Notes under the pieces: model-generated
What the model was told of the DNA's origin: nothing
Database searches by the model: none
What the model saw: only the letters and a program-made list of their open reading frames with translations
Shown here: positions 36,501-45,550 of the stretch, in pieces
How positions within the stretch are numbered: position 1 is the stretch's first letter
Layout: the number at the start of each line of letters is the position of its first letter
From: Pseudomonas hamedanensis
GTDB lineage: Bacteria > Pseudomonadota > Gammaproteobacteria > Pseudomonadales > Pseudomonadaceae
Reading direction: 5' to 3'
Assembly (NCBI RefSeq): GCF_014268595.2
Contig: NZ_CP077091.1
Span: forward strand, 22,501 to 86,500
DNA: 64,000 nt
Translations under genes and position numbers: made by a program

Positions 36501-36805
36501 TCAAGGCCGGCGGAACGGGTTTGAACCTGACGGCGGCGGACACGGTGATCCACTTTGATCCTTGGTGGAATCCTGCGGTGGAGAATCAGGCCACTGACCG
36601 GGCGTATCGCATTGGCCAGAACAATCCGGTGTTTGTTTACAAGTTGATTGCCAAAGGCACGGTGGAGGAAAAAATCCAGGCGCTGCAGCAGGAGAAGGCT
36701 GCGCTGGCCGGGGCGGTGCTGGAAGGGGGCACGACGGGTGGTTTCAAACTGGAGCAGGGCGATATCGAGGCGCTGTTTGCGCCGTTGCCTGTTTCCAGGG
36801 ATTGA
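33512..36805 (+). CDS. SWIM zinc-finger SNF2-type helicase, long paralog
   Basis: A 1097-residue superfamily 2 ATPase. An N-terminal SWIM zinc finger has C74, C76, C84 and H86 ([15 protein letters not shown]). About 500 residues of less conserved sequence follow. The SNF2 core has motif I [14 protein letters not shown] near 650, DEAQNIKNP near 750, [18 protein letters not shown], and the C-terminal lobe with [41 protein letters not shown] and [11 protein letters not shown] near 1025. This makes it a likely DNA translocase rather than a classical unwinding helicase; its role is unknown. It starts 9 bases after mtnP and faces a shorter paralog that lacks about 190 residues after the SWIM finger. 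Confidence 0.9.
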   Translation: [1097 protein letters not shown]

Positions 36806-36841
36806 GCTTCGGTTTCAATCGTTAGACCGAGGTGATGCCTT

Positions 36842-36905
36842 TCGCGAGCAGGCTCACTCCTACAGTTTGAAATGCGTTCCCCTGTAGGAGTGAGCCTGCT
36901 CGCGA
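36842..36905. repeat. REP element pair (inverted) between convergent helicase genes
   Basis: tcgcgagcaggctcactcct at 36842 and the mirrored copy ending at 36905. Spacing is tighter than in the other pairs (18 bases). Confidence 0.85.
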
Positions 36906-36931
36906 TAACAATCTAACCGGCGACGCCGATC

Positions 36932-39622
36932 TCAACGCTTGTCGATCTTGTCCGGTAACGGCGCAAACAGCGCTTCAATATCATCACTCTGCAACTTCCA
37001 GTCCCCGGCCTTGCGCCCATCCAGTACGCCTGCCGCCAGATCAGATTTCTCCTTCTGCAGGTGCTGAATCTTCTCTTCCACCGTGCCGCGGGCAATCAGC
37101 TTGTAAACGAATACGGGTTTTTCCTGACCGATGCGATACGCCCGATCAGTTGCCTGATTCTCGGTCGCCGGGTTCCACCACGGATCGTAGTGAATCACCG
37201 TATCGGCTTCGGTCAGGTTCAAGCCGACACCGCCAGCTTTCAGGCTGATCAGAAAGATCTGACGCTTGCCGCTCTGGAATTCCTTCACCGGCGTGCGTCG
37301 GTCGCGGGTTTGCCCGGTCAGTAGCGCATAGGCGACGTTACGTTTTTTCAGCTCATCCTCAATCAATGTCAGCATCGAGGTGAACTGCGAAAACAGCAGA
37401 ACCCGCCGACCTTCCTCGAACAACTCTTCAAGCATTTCCATCAAGCTGTCGAGCTTGCCCGAGGTGCTGGCACGAGCGGGCAGGGCCGTGTCGCTGACCA
37501 GACGCAGATCGCAACAGACCTGACGCAACTTCAGCAGTGCCTCAAGAATAATGATCTGACTGCGCGCCACGCCTTTGCGCGTGATCTCGTCGCGAACCTT
37601 TTTGTCCATGGCCAGACGCATCGTTTCATAGACATCGCGCTGCGCTTCGTTGAGTTCGACCCAATGGATGATTTCGGTTTTCGGCGGCAGTTCGGTGGCG
37701 ACCTGTTCTTTGGTGCGGCGCAGCAGAAACGGCTTTATCCGACCGTTGAGGTGCTGAAGTCTGACTTCACTGCCGCGCTTTTCGATCGGCACGCGGTAAT
37801 CGGCATTGAAGCTTTTCACATCGCCGAGCCAGCCCGGCAGCAAAAAGTGAAACAGCGACCACAGCTCGCCCAAGTGGTTCTCCAGTGGGGTGCCGCTCAA
37901 GCACAAGCGCTGGCGCGCATTCAGCTCGCGCGCGGCCTGGGCCGCTTTGCTGTTGGGGTTCTTGATGTACTGCGCTTCGTCCAGCACCAGCACGTGCAGC
38001 GGCTGTTTCGCCAAGCGTTCGACGTCCTTGGGCAGCAGCGCATAGGTGGTAAGAATCAGGTCAAAGTCGGCGAGGTTGTCGAAATGCTTTTTGCGCGTGG
38101 CCCCGTACAACGCCACCAACCTCAATTGCGGCGTGAAGTGCGCGGCTTCATCGAGCCAGTTCGGGATCAGGCTGGTCGGCATCACCACCATGCATGGGCG
38201 ATCCAGGCGCCCGGCGTTCTTCTCGCTGAGAATATGCGCCAGGGTCTGTAGGGTTTTACCCAGACCCATGTCGTCCGCGAGAATCCCGCCCACCTCCAGT
38301 TGCCGCAGCGACTGCATCCAGCTCAAGCCTTCGAGCTGATAGGGACGCAACGTCGCGTTCAGGCCTTGCGGCGCTTCGGCGCTGTAATCGCGGATGTCGC
38401 GCAGGCGTTGGGCGAGTGTGCGGATCTGTTCGCCGCCCTCCCACAACAGTGGAATGCCGTCCAGCGCATTGAGGCGCGTCGCATCGGCCTTGCTCAGGCG
38501 CAAGGTGGTTTCGCCAGGCTCTTGCAGGTAAAACTCGCCGAGGGTGGTCAGTACCGGTTTCAGGCGGCCGAGCGGCAGCGCGACCTGCAGCGGACCGTGT
38601 TCGCTGGTCCGTTGTGGAATATTGACCAGAATCAGCTCGTCATCGCGGCGGCGCGCCAGGCGTTCCGGGTTGAGGATTTCGGCGTGTGAGCGCATCAGAT
38701 TGAGCAAAATCGGCAGCAGGCTCAGGCGTTCGCCATTGACGATGATGCCCAGTTCCAGATCAAACCAGTCGCGTTCCGGGACCTGTTCAACCGTGGCGTA
38801 CCAGTCGTCGACGGCAGTCAGGTCGAAGCCGAACTCCTCGTCGATCTGTAATTCCCAGCCCAGGCTGCGCAGCTTTGGCAGGTCGTTAAGGGTGAAGGTC
38901 AGCCAGGCGCTGTCGTTGACCATTTCGTACAGCTCGCCCGCGCTCTCCGGCAAGGCTTTGCTCTGCCGCGTGGCGATACGGAAGCCGAGTATGCGCAGTT
39001 GTTCCCGGTAGGACTGTTCGACGTCGGGGTGGCGCTTGACGCGCAGGGTCTGGGTCTCTTGGCGAATCAGGATATCGCTGTTCTTCTGCCCGCTGACGTA
39101 CTCGTCCAGATAGCTGAACGAGAGTGCCGCGCGGTGCTGGATATAGCGCTGCATCTTGCCGTTACGCGGCTCGAACGCGCTGAACTCGGCGCTCGCCAGC
39201 CACAGGCGTGGCAGCGGTTGCACGTTGTCCACCAGCACCTGCGGCGGCGCTTTCGGGCTGCGGTTTTCCAGGACAGCCTGGAGCTTTTCCAGCAGCTCGG
39301 CATCTTTCGCGGCGGCGGGATAATCGAGGGTTTCCTGGACTTTCAGCAGCACCGCTGCACAGTGCTTGCAGTTGCTGCGGACCGGGCAGGTACAAACGGC
39401 GTCGACCAGCAGCAGCGTGCCTTTGGCCGACTCGCGCAAGTGAATCGTCTGGCGATAAACGCTGCCACCGGAGCCTTCGCAACTGGCCGTGATGGTCGCA
39501 TCGCCGACCTGTGCGATGCGTACCCGGTTTTCCAGGGCGTAGCGACGGCCACGCTCCAGGCTCTGTTCCTTGAATCGGCTGACCCAGGAGGGCGCCAACG
39601 GTTTGCTGAGGGGCGGGGGCAT
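36932..39622 (-). CDS. SWIM zinc-finger SNF2-type helicase, short paralog
   Basis: An 896-residue homologue of the protein at 33512-36805, on the opposite strand. SWIM finger: C77, C79, C85 and H87 ([13 protein letters not shown]). SNF2 core: [14 protein letters not shown] near 450, DEAQYIKNP near 543, [38 protein letters not shown] and [11 protein letters not shown]. It lacks the roughly 190 residues that follow the SWIM finger in the long form. Its start is 11 bases after the csiV stop, suggesting an mfd-csiV-helicase transcription unit, which would put it with a transcription-repair gene. Confidence 0.9.
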   Translation of the reverse strand: [896 protein letters not shown]

Positions 39623-39633
39623 AAGGACTTCGA

Positions 39634-40215
39634 TCAGTCCGGAATCGCTTCAGGTGCTTCCCGTGGCGCCGGCGCGGTCAGGGAAGTGATCTTGATCAGC
39701 AAAGCCAGGTGGCCGTTGTCGAGGTAGTTGAGTTGGCCGTTCTTGGTGTGGCTGTCCTGGCGCAGCCGTTCACTGGCGGTGACCAAGCCGTTGGCGTCGA
39801 TCTGGTTGACCCAGAAGTCGGCGGTTACGTCGGTGAAGCGACCGAGTTTCATCTCCAGCGTGCCTTCGATCGGAAACTGCCCAAACTGCTCCTGGCCGTC
39901 ACTGACTGCGACTTTCACCGGCGTTTCGCCGAGGCTTTGCTGCCAGGCTTTGTGCATCAGCACGGTGTACTCGCCGCTGGCGGTGAGTTTGCTCACGACA
40001 TCGTTCAGCGCAGGCGTGCGCAGGCTGTCGTTGCCCAGGCGTTGGGCGCCGGCGGCCCAGTCTTCCGGCGCGGCGCGGCTGACGATGGCCGGCACGGCAT
40101 TCTGGCGCACCAGAATCATTTCGACCTGATACGTGTCATCGGCAAACGCCATCGGTGCCAGCACTGTTATCGACAGCGAGGTGAGCAGCAAAGTCAGAGA
40201 GCGGAACAGGCGCAT
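39634..40215 (-). CDS. CsiV family periplasmic protein
   Basis: A 193-residue predicted periplasmic protein with a signal peptide (MRLFRSLTLLLTSLSITVLAPMAFA). The mature part resembles the CsiV family, first described in Vibrio cholerae as a factor needed for cell-shape integrity with D-amino acids: DDTYQVEMILVRQNAVP at its start, LTASGEYTVLMHKAWQQ, and the beta-rich EGTLEMKLGRFTDVTADFW. The ATG at 40215 has aagga upstream. It is 10 bases after mfd. Its role in Pseudomonas is not known to me. Confidence 0.82.
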   Translation of the reverse strand: MRLFRSLTLLLTSLSITVLAPMAFADDTYQVEMILVRQNAVPAIVSRAAPEDWAAGAQRLGNDSLRTPALNDVVSKLTASGEYTVLMHKAWQQSLGETPVKVAVSDGQEQFGQFPIEGTLEMKLGRFTDVTADFWVNQIDANGLVTASERLRQDSHTKNGQLNYLDNGHLALLIKITSLTAPAPREAPEAIPD

Positions 40216-40225
40216 TGGGCGTCCT

Positions 40226-43200
40226 TCAAGCGGATTTCGGGATGAGACGCTCAAACAGCGCCTCTACAGTATTAAAACGTTCTTCCGGGCGCTCCATCGG
40301 CACCTGGAATTTAAACATCGTCGCGCCTTCGAATTTGTAGCGTTTGGGCTGCGTCTGGATCAGCTTGATCAGGGTCATCGGGTCGACTGGCGTCTGGGCT
40401 TCGAACTCGATGCGCCCGCCCTGCGGCCCGCCATCGACTTTCTTGATGCCGAGCTTTTCCGCCTGCAGTTTCAACGCGGTGATCCGCACCAGGTTCTTGG
40501 TCGGCTCCGGCAGCAGGCCGAAGCGGTCGATCATCTCGACCTGCAGATCCTTCAGACCTTCTTCATCGGTGGCTGAGGCGATGCGTTTATACAGAATCAG
40601 GCGCGCATGCACATCCGGCAGATAGTCTTCCGGAATCAGCGCCGGCACCCGCAGGTTGACTTCCGGACCACCGCCAAGCGGCTGATCGAGGTTCGGCTGC
40701 TCGCCTTTGCGAATCGACTTCACCGCGCGTTCGAGCATTTCCATGTACAGCGTGAAGCCCACCGCCTGAATCTGCCCGCTCTGACCGTCGCCGAGCAGTT
40801 CGCCAGCGCCGCGGATTTCCAGGTCGTTGGTCGCCAGCACGAAGCCGGCGCCGAGGTCCTGGGTGTTGGCGATCGCTTCCAGACGCTTTTCCGCGTCCGA
40901 AGTGATTTGCTGGCGCGGCGGCGTCAGCAGGTAGGCGTAAGCCTGGTGGTGACTGCGGCCGACGCGGCCACGCAACTGGTGCAGCTGTGCCAGACCGAAC
41001 TTGTCGGCTCGTTCGATGATGATGGTGTTGGCGCTCGGCACGTCGATGCCGGTCTCGATGATGGTCGAGGCGATCAGCACGTTGAAACGCTTGTGATAGA
41101 AGTCGCTCATCACCTGTTCGAGGTCGCGCTCGCGCATCTGCCCGTGGCCAATACCAATGCGCGCTTCCGGCACCAGTTCGGCGAGGTCGGCGGCGCATTT
41201 CTCGATGGTTTTCACATCGTTGTGCAAGTAGTAGACCTGGCCGCCACGCAGCAGCTCGCGCAGCAGGGCCTCTTTGACCGTGCTCTTGTTCTGCTCCATG
41301 ACGAAGGTGCGCACCGACAGGCGTCGCGCGGGTGGCGTGGCGATGATCGACAGGTCGCGCATGCCCGACACCGCCATGTTCAGCGTGCGCGGAATCGGTG
41401 TCGCGGTCAGGGTGAGAATGTCGACTTCGCTGCGCAGCGCCTTGAGCTGTTCTTTCTGACGCACGCCAAAGCGGTGTTCTTCGTCGATGATCACCAGGCC
41501 GAGGTTTTTGATTTTCACGTCGTCGGACAGCAGCTTGTGCGTGCCGATGACAATGTCGATCTTGCCTTCCGCCAGATCTGCAATCGCCGCGTTGACTTCC
41601 TTGGCGGACTTGAAGCGGCTCATCACCTCTACGGTCACCGGCCAGTCGGCGAAGCGGTCGCGGAAACTGTTGTAGTGCTGCTGGGCGAGCAGGGTGGTCG
41701 GCACCAGAATCGCCACCTGACGACCGCCGTGCACCGCGATGAACGCGGCGCGCATGGCCACTTCGGTCTTGCCGAAGCCGACGTCGCCGCAGACCAGGCG
41801 ATCCATCGGTTTCGGCGCGAGCATGTCTTCGCGCACGGCTTCGATGGTCGCTTGCTGGTCCGGGGTTTCTTCGAACGGGAAACCGGCGCTGAACGTGGCG
41901 TAATCGGCTTTCGGGTCGGCGAACGCGTAACCTTCGCGGGCGGCGCGACGGGCGTAAATGTCGAGCAGTTCGGCGGCGACGTCGCGCACCTGTTCGGCGG
42001 CTTTGCGTTTGGCTTTCTGCCAGGTTTCCGAGCCGAGACGATGCAGCGGCGCCAGCGAGTCGTCGCTGCCGGTGTAACGGGCGATCAGGTGCAGGTTGGC
42101 AACCGGCACGTAGAGCTTGGCGTTCTCGGCGTATTCGAGGGTGAGAAATTCGGCGGCCTGATTGTCGATTTCCAGAATCGTCAGGCCCAGATAGCGACCG
42201 ACACCGTGATCAATGTGCACCACCGGCGCGCCTTCGCGCAGCTCGGTGAGGTTCTTGATCACTGCATCGTTGCTGACGTCGCTGCGCTTCTCGCGGCGAC
42301 GTCGTTGCATCACCCGTTGGCCGAACAGCGGACTTTCCGCGACCAGTGCCAGTGCCGGGTCGTCGAGCACCAGACCTTCGTCGAGCGGGGCGATGGTGAT
42401 CGCCAGACGATCCTTGCCAGCGACGAAATCCGGCCAGCTATCGACGGTTTTTGGACGCAGCTTCAGGCGTTCGAGCAGTTCCAGCAGGACTTCGCGACGA
42501 CCCGCCGATTCGGCGGTGAACAGCACGCGTCCGGGGAATTGTTCGAGGAAGCCTGCCAGCGCCGCCAGCGGTTGGGTGGCTTTGGCTTCGATCGCCAGAT
42601 CCGGCAATGCATGCGCCGGGAAGCGTTCACGGCCGACACCGCTCTCAACGTCTTGCTGACTCGCCACTACCCGTCGCCAGTTCTTCAGCCGTGCAAAGCA
42701 GTCTTCCACCGGCAGGAACAATTCGGCCGGTGGCAATAAAGGGCGCGAAGGATCGACGCGGCGCTCTTCATACCGATTGCGCACGTCGTTCCAGAAATTC
42801 TCCGCCGCTTGCTCGATGCCCGGCAGTGAGAACACCTGAGTGTCCTGCGGCAGGTAGTCGAACAGCGTCGAGGTTTCGTCGAAGAACAGCGGCAGATAGT
42901 ACTCGATACCGGCCGGTGTGATACCACTGCTCAGGTCCTGAAAGATCGGGCAACGGCGGAAGTCCACGTCGAAGCGCTCACGGAAGCGCGCTTTGAAGCG
43001 GGTGACTGCATCTTTCTGCAACGGAAACTCGCGGGCCGGCAGTAGCTTGACCGATTCGACCTTGTCGATCGAACGCTGGGTTTCCGGATCGAAGGTGCGC
43101 AGGGTTTCGATTTCATCATCGAACAGGTCGATGCGATAGGGCAGTTTGCTGCCCATCGGGAACAGGTCGATCAGCGCGCCACGTACGGTGAATTCGCCGT

Positions 43201-43675
43201 GCTCATAAACTGTGTCGACGTAGCGATAGCCGCTGGCCTCAAGCCGCGCGCGCATCTGCTCGACATCGAGCTTCTGGCCGATATCCAGCACCAGGCTGCT
43301 GCCGAGCAGGAATTTGGTCGGCGCCAGTCGGTGCAGGGCCGTGGTAATCGGCACCACCAGTACGCCATGCGCCAATTCCGGCAGCCTGTATAAGCTGGCG
43401 ATGCGCTGGGAAATGATGTCCTGGTGTGGCGAGAACAAATCGTACGGCAGGGTTTCCCAGTCGGGGAAATGCAGCACGGGCAAATCCGGGGCGAAGAAAC
43501 TCAGCTCCTGTTCCAGCCGTTCGGCGCTTTGGCTGTCGGCGGTCAGCAGCAGGGTGAAGCGCTTGGCAGCGCTGGCAGCCTCGGCAATCGCCAGGCTGAG
43601 GGCAGCACCGGGCAGATTGCCCCAATGCTGTTTACCTGCCTCGGCAGGGAGTAGCGGTAGACGCAGAACAGGCAC
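40226..43675 (-). CDS. mfd: Transcription-repair coupling factor
   Basis: Displaces stalled RNA polymerase at DNA lesions and recruits UvrA. From the GTG at 43675 the protein has 1149 residues, the family's usual length; the frame opens at a GTG at 43735 (1169 residues). Layout: UvrB-like N-terminal domain (FPDWETLPYDLFSPHQDIISQR), a CarD-like polymerase-interaction domain (GAPVVHIDHGVGRYLGL), a RecG-like motor with GDVGFGKTEVAMRAAF, IIDEEHRFGVRQKE and QLRGRVGRSHHQAYAYLL, and a C-terminal regulatory domain. csiV and a SNF2 gene follow closely. Confidence 0.96.
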   Translation of the reverse strand: MPVLRLPLLPAEAGKQHWGNLPGAALSLAIAEAASAAKRFTLLLTADSQSAERLEQELSFFAPDLPVLHFPDWETLPYDLFSPHQDIISQRIASLYRLPELAHGVLVVPITTALHRLAPTKFLLGSSLVLDIGQKLDVEQMRARLEASGYRYVDTVYEHGEFTVRGALIDLFPMGSKLPYRIDLFDDEIETLRTFDPETQRSIDKVESVKLLPAREFPLQKDAVTRFKARFRERFDVDFRRCPIFQDLSSGITPAGIEYYLPLFFDETSTLFDYLPQDTQVFSLPGIEQAAENFWNDVRNRYEERRVDPSRPLLPPAELFLPVEDCFARLKNWRRVVASQQDVESGVGRERFPAHALPDLAIEAKATQPLAALAGFLEQFPGRVLFTAESAGRREVLLELLERLKLRPKTVDSWPDFVAGKDRLAITIAPLDEGLVLDDPALALVAESPLFGQRVMQRRRREKRSDVSNDAVIKNLTELREGAPVVHIDHGVGRYLGLTILEIDNQAAEFLTLEYAENAKLYVPVANLHLIARYTGSDDSLAPLHRLGSETWQKAKRKAAEQVRDVAAELLDIYARRAAREGYAFADPKADYATFSAGFPFEETPDQQATIEAVREDMLAPKPMDRLVCGDVGFGKTEVAMRAAFIAVHGGRQVAILVPTTLLAQQHYNSFRDRFADWPVTVEVMSRFKSAKEVNAAIADLAEGKIDIVIGTHKLLSDDVKIKNLGLVIIDEEHRFGVRQKEQLKALRSEVDILTLTATPIPRTLNMAVSGMRDLSIIATPPARRLSVRTFVMEQNKSTVKEALLRELLRGGQVYYLHNDVKTIEKCAADLAELVPEARIGIGHGQMRERDLEQVMSDFYHKRFNVLIASTIIETGIDVPSANTIIIERADKFGLAQLHQLRGRVGRSHHQAYAYLLTPPRQQITSDAEKRLEAIANTQDLGAGFVLATNDLEIRGAGELLGDGQSGQIQAVGFTLYMEMLERAVKSIRKGEQPNLDQPLGGGPEVNLRVPALIPEDYLPDVHARLILYKRIASATDEEGLKDLQVEMIDRFGLLPEPTKNLVRITALKLQAEKLGIKKVDGGPQGGRIEFEAQTPVDPMTLIKLIQTQPKRYKFEGATMFKFQVPMERPEERFNTVEALFERLIPKSA

Positions 43676-43976
43676 GGAAGGTTGAGCTCCAGGCGTTGCG
43701 ACAAAGTCGGTAATTGTAGCGGTCTGCGGTGCCACCTGTCAGTTGCAGACTACGTCTATCTTCGCGGTTTGGACGAAATGTAGTGGTAACCATAAAAACG
43801 AGCACTTTTTCAGTGGTTATGTAGTGCCGAAACCGGGTGGTGTTTCGGAGGGTTACAGACATCGTCTAACAGTCGTCGAAAAATTGACTGCGCTGCAAGC
43901 CGCGGTTTTACTGGGCTGGAGAGCGGCGTAATTTTTTTGAAGAGGATTTTGTTAACGGATTGGCGACAAGCGCGCA

Positions 43977-44005
43977 TTGCTGAAAGAGGTTGTCGGCGGC
44001 ATAAT
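43977..44005 (+). promoter_or_regulatory. Predicted gap promoter
   Basis: ttgctg (43977-43982), 17-base spacer, cataat (44000-44005). A second candidate, ttgact-17-tttact, lies upstream near 43883-43911. Confidence 0.5.
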
Positions 44006-44044
44006 GTAGCCCCTTTTTTCTGCCCCTACATGTGGAAGGTTACC

Positions 44045-45493
44045 GTGACTCAGAAGCCCGACCAGTGTCTTGGTGAATGGATCGACCGTGAAGCACTCGC
44101 AGAAGCGATGATCCCGCTTATCGGTCAGCTCTACCGCAATAACAATGTGGTGAGCTCGATCTATGGCCGCAGCCTGATCAACCAGTCTGTCATCGCGATT
44201 CTCAAAGCTCACCGCTTTGCGCGCCACCGTTCCTCCGACGACAGCGAACTCTCCGTCCACGAAACATTCCCACTGCTCAAGGCCATGAGCGAGCTCAAGC
44301 TCGGCGCGGCTTCGGTAGACCTGGGCAAGTTGGCGTTCAAATTCCGTAACGAAGGCAATGGCCGCAGCGCCGAGCAGTTCGTGCGTGAAGAAATGGCTGA
44401 CGTGGTGGGTCAGCAAAACGCTTCGCCCCGCAAAGGCACCGACGTTGTGCTGTACGGCTTCGGTCGTATCGGCCGCCTGCTGGCGCGCATCCTGATCGAA
44501 AAAACCGGTGGTGGCGACGGCCTGCGTCTGCGCGCCATCGTCGTGCGCAAAGGCGCCGAGAACGACCTGACCAAACGCGCCAGCCTGCTGCGTCGCGATT
44601 CGGTGCACGGTTCGTTCAACGGTACCATTACCATCGACGAAGAAAACAACACCATCACTGCCAACGGTAACCTGATCCAGGTGATCTACGCGAAGAACCC
44701 GACCGAGGTGGATTACACCCAGTACGGTATCAAAGACGCGCTGCTGGTGGACAACACCGGTGTATGGCGTGACGCCGATGGCCTGGGTCAGCACCTGGCC
44801 TGCCCGGGTATCGACCGCGTTGTTCTGACCGCACCTGGCAAGGGCAAGCTGAAGAACATCGTTCACGGCATTAACCACGGTGAAATCACCGCTGACGACA
44901 AGATCGTGTCGGCTGCTTCCTGCACCACCAACGCTATCGTGCCGGTGCTCAAAGCGGTTAACGACAAGTTCGGCATCATCAACGGTCACGTCGAAACCGT
45001 TCACTCGTACACCAACGACCAGAACCTGATCGACAACTTCCACAAGGGCGATCGCCGTGGCCGTAGCGCCGCACTGAACATGGTGATCACCGAGACCGGT
45101 GCCGCCACCGCTGCTGCCAAGGCCCTGCCTGAGCTGGCCGGCAAGCTGACCGGCAACGCGATTCGCGTGCCGACGCCGAACGTGTCGATGGCCATTCTCA
45201 ATCTCAACCTTGAGAAAGCCGCCACCCGTGAGGAGATGAACGAGTACCTGCGCTACATGGCGCTGCACTCCGAACTGCACAAGCAGATCGATTTCGTCAA
45301 TTCGCAGGAAGTGGTGTCGACTGACTTCGTCGGTTCGCGCCACGCCGGTGTGGTCGACGCTGAAGCGACCATCGTTCAGGACAACCGCGTTGTGCTGTAC
45401 GTGTGGTACGACAACGAGTTCGGCTATAGCTGCCAGGTGGTTCGCGTGATGGAAGACATGGCTGATGTAAATCCGCCAGCGTTCCCGCGCTAA
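44045..45493 (+). CDS. gap: Glyceraldehyde-3-phosphate dehydrogenase, N-terminally extended type
   Basis: NAD(P)-dependent dehydrogenase acting in the lower Entner-Doudoroff/gluconeogenic path. The GAPDH core begins near residue 130 with DVVLYGFGRIGRLLARIL (Rossmann) and has the catalytic Cys in SAASCTTNAIVPVL, the HSYTNDQNLID substrate loop, and the WYDNEFGYSCQ ending. About 130 residues precede it (EWIDREALAEAMIPLIGQLYRNN...), absent from ordinary 330-residue GAPDHs but typical of this Pseudomonas class. Start: GTG 44045 with ggaagg upstream gives 482 residues; ATG 44030 would give 487. It is divergent from mfd. Confidence 0.92.
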   Translation: MTQKPDQCLGEWIDREALAEAMIPLIGQLYRNNNVVSSIYGRSLINQSVIAILKAHRFARHRSSDDSELSVHETFPLLKAMSELKLGAASVDLGKLAFKFRNEGNGRSAEQFVREEMADVVGQQNASPRKGTDVVLYGFGRIGRLLARILIEKTGGGDGLRLRAIVVRKGAENDLTKRASLLRRDSVHGSFNGTITIDEENNTITANGNLIQVIYAKNPTEVDYTQYGIKDALLVDNTGVWRDADGLGQHLACPGIDRVVLTAPGKGKLKNIVHGINHGEITADDKIVSAASCTTNAIVPVLKAVNDKFGIINGHVETVHSYTNDQNLIDNFHKGDRRGRSAALNMVITETGAATAAAKALPELAGKLTGNAIRVPTPNVSMAILNLNLEKAATREEMNEYLRYMALHSELHKQIDFVNSQEVVSTDFVGSRHAGVVDAEATIVQDNRVVLYVWYDNEFGYSCQVVRVMEDMADVNPPAFPR

Positions 45494-45513
45494 GCCGCAG
45501 GCTTGAACGAAAA

Positions 45514-45545
45514 CGCCCCGACATTTTGTCGGGGCGTTTTTGTTT
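45514..45545 (+). terminator. Terminator of gap
   Basis: cgccccgac-atttt-gtcggggcg followed by a T-rich tract. Confidence 0.92.
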
Positions 45546-45550
45546 GTGGA

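Noticed and set aside
33512..39622. Helicase pair as part of a DISARM, BREX or Dnd defence island
   Set aside because: No methylase, nuclease, PglZ or Dpt gene lies nearby; neighbours are housekeeping genes. A defence role is left open but not called.
40607..42739. 710-codon open frame opposite mfd
   Set aside because: Composition (His, Arg, Gln, Val rich) is typical of reverse-strand translation of a high-GC gene; no recognisable domain.
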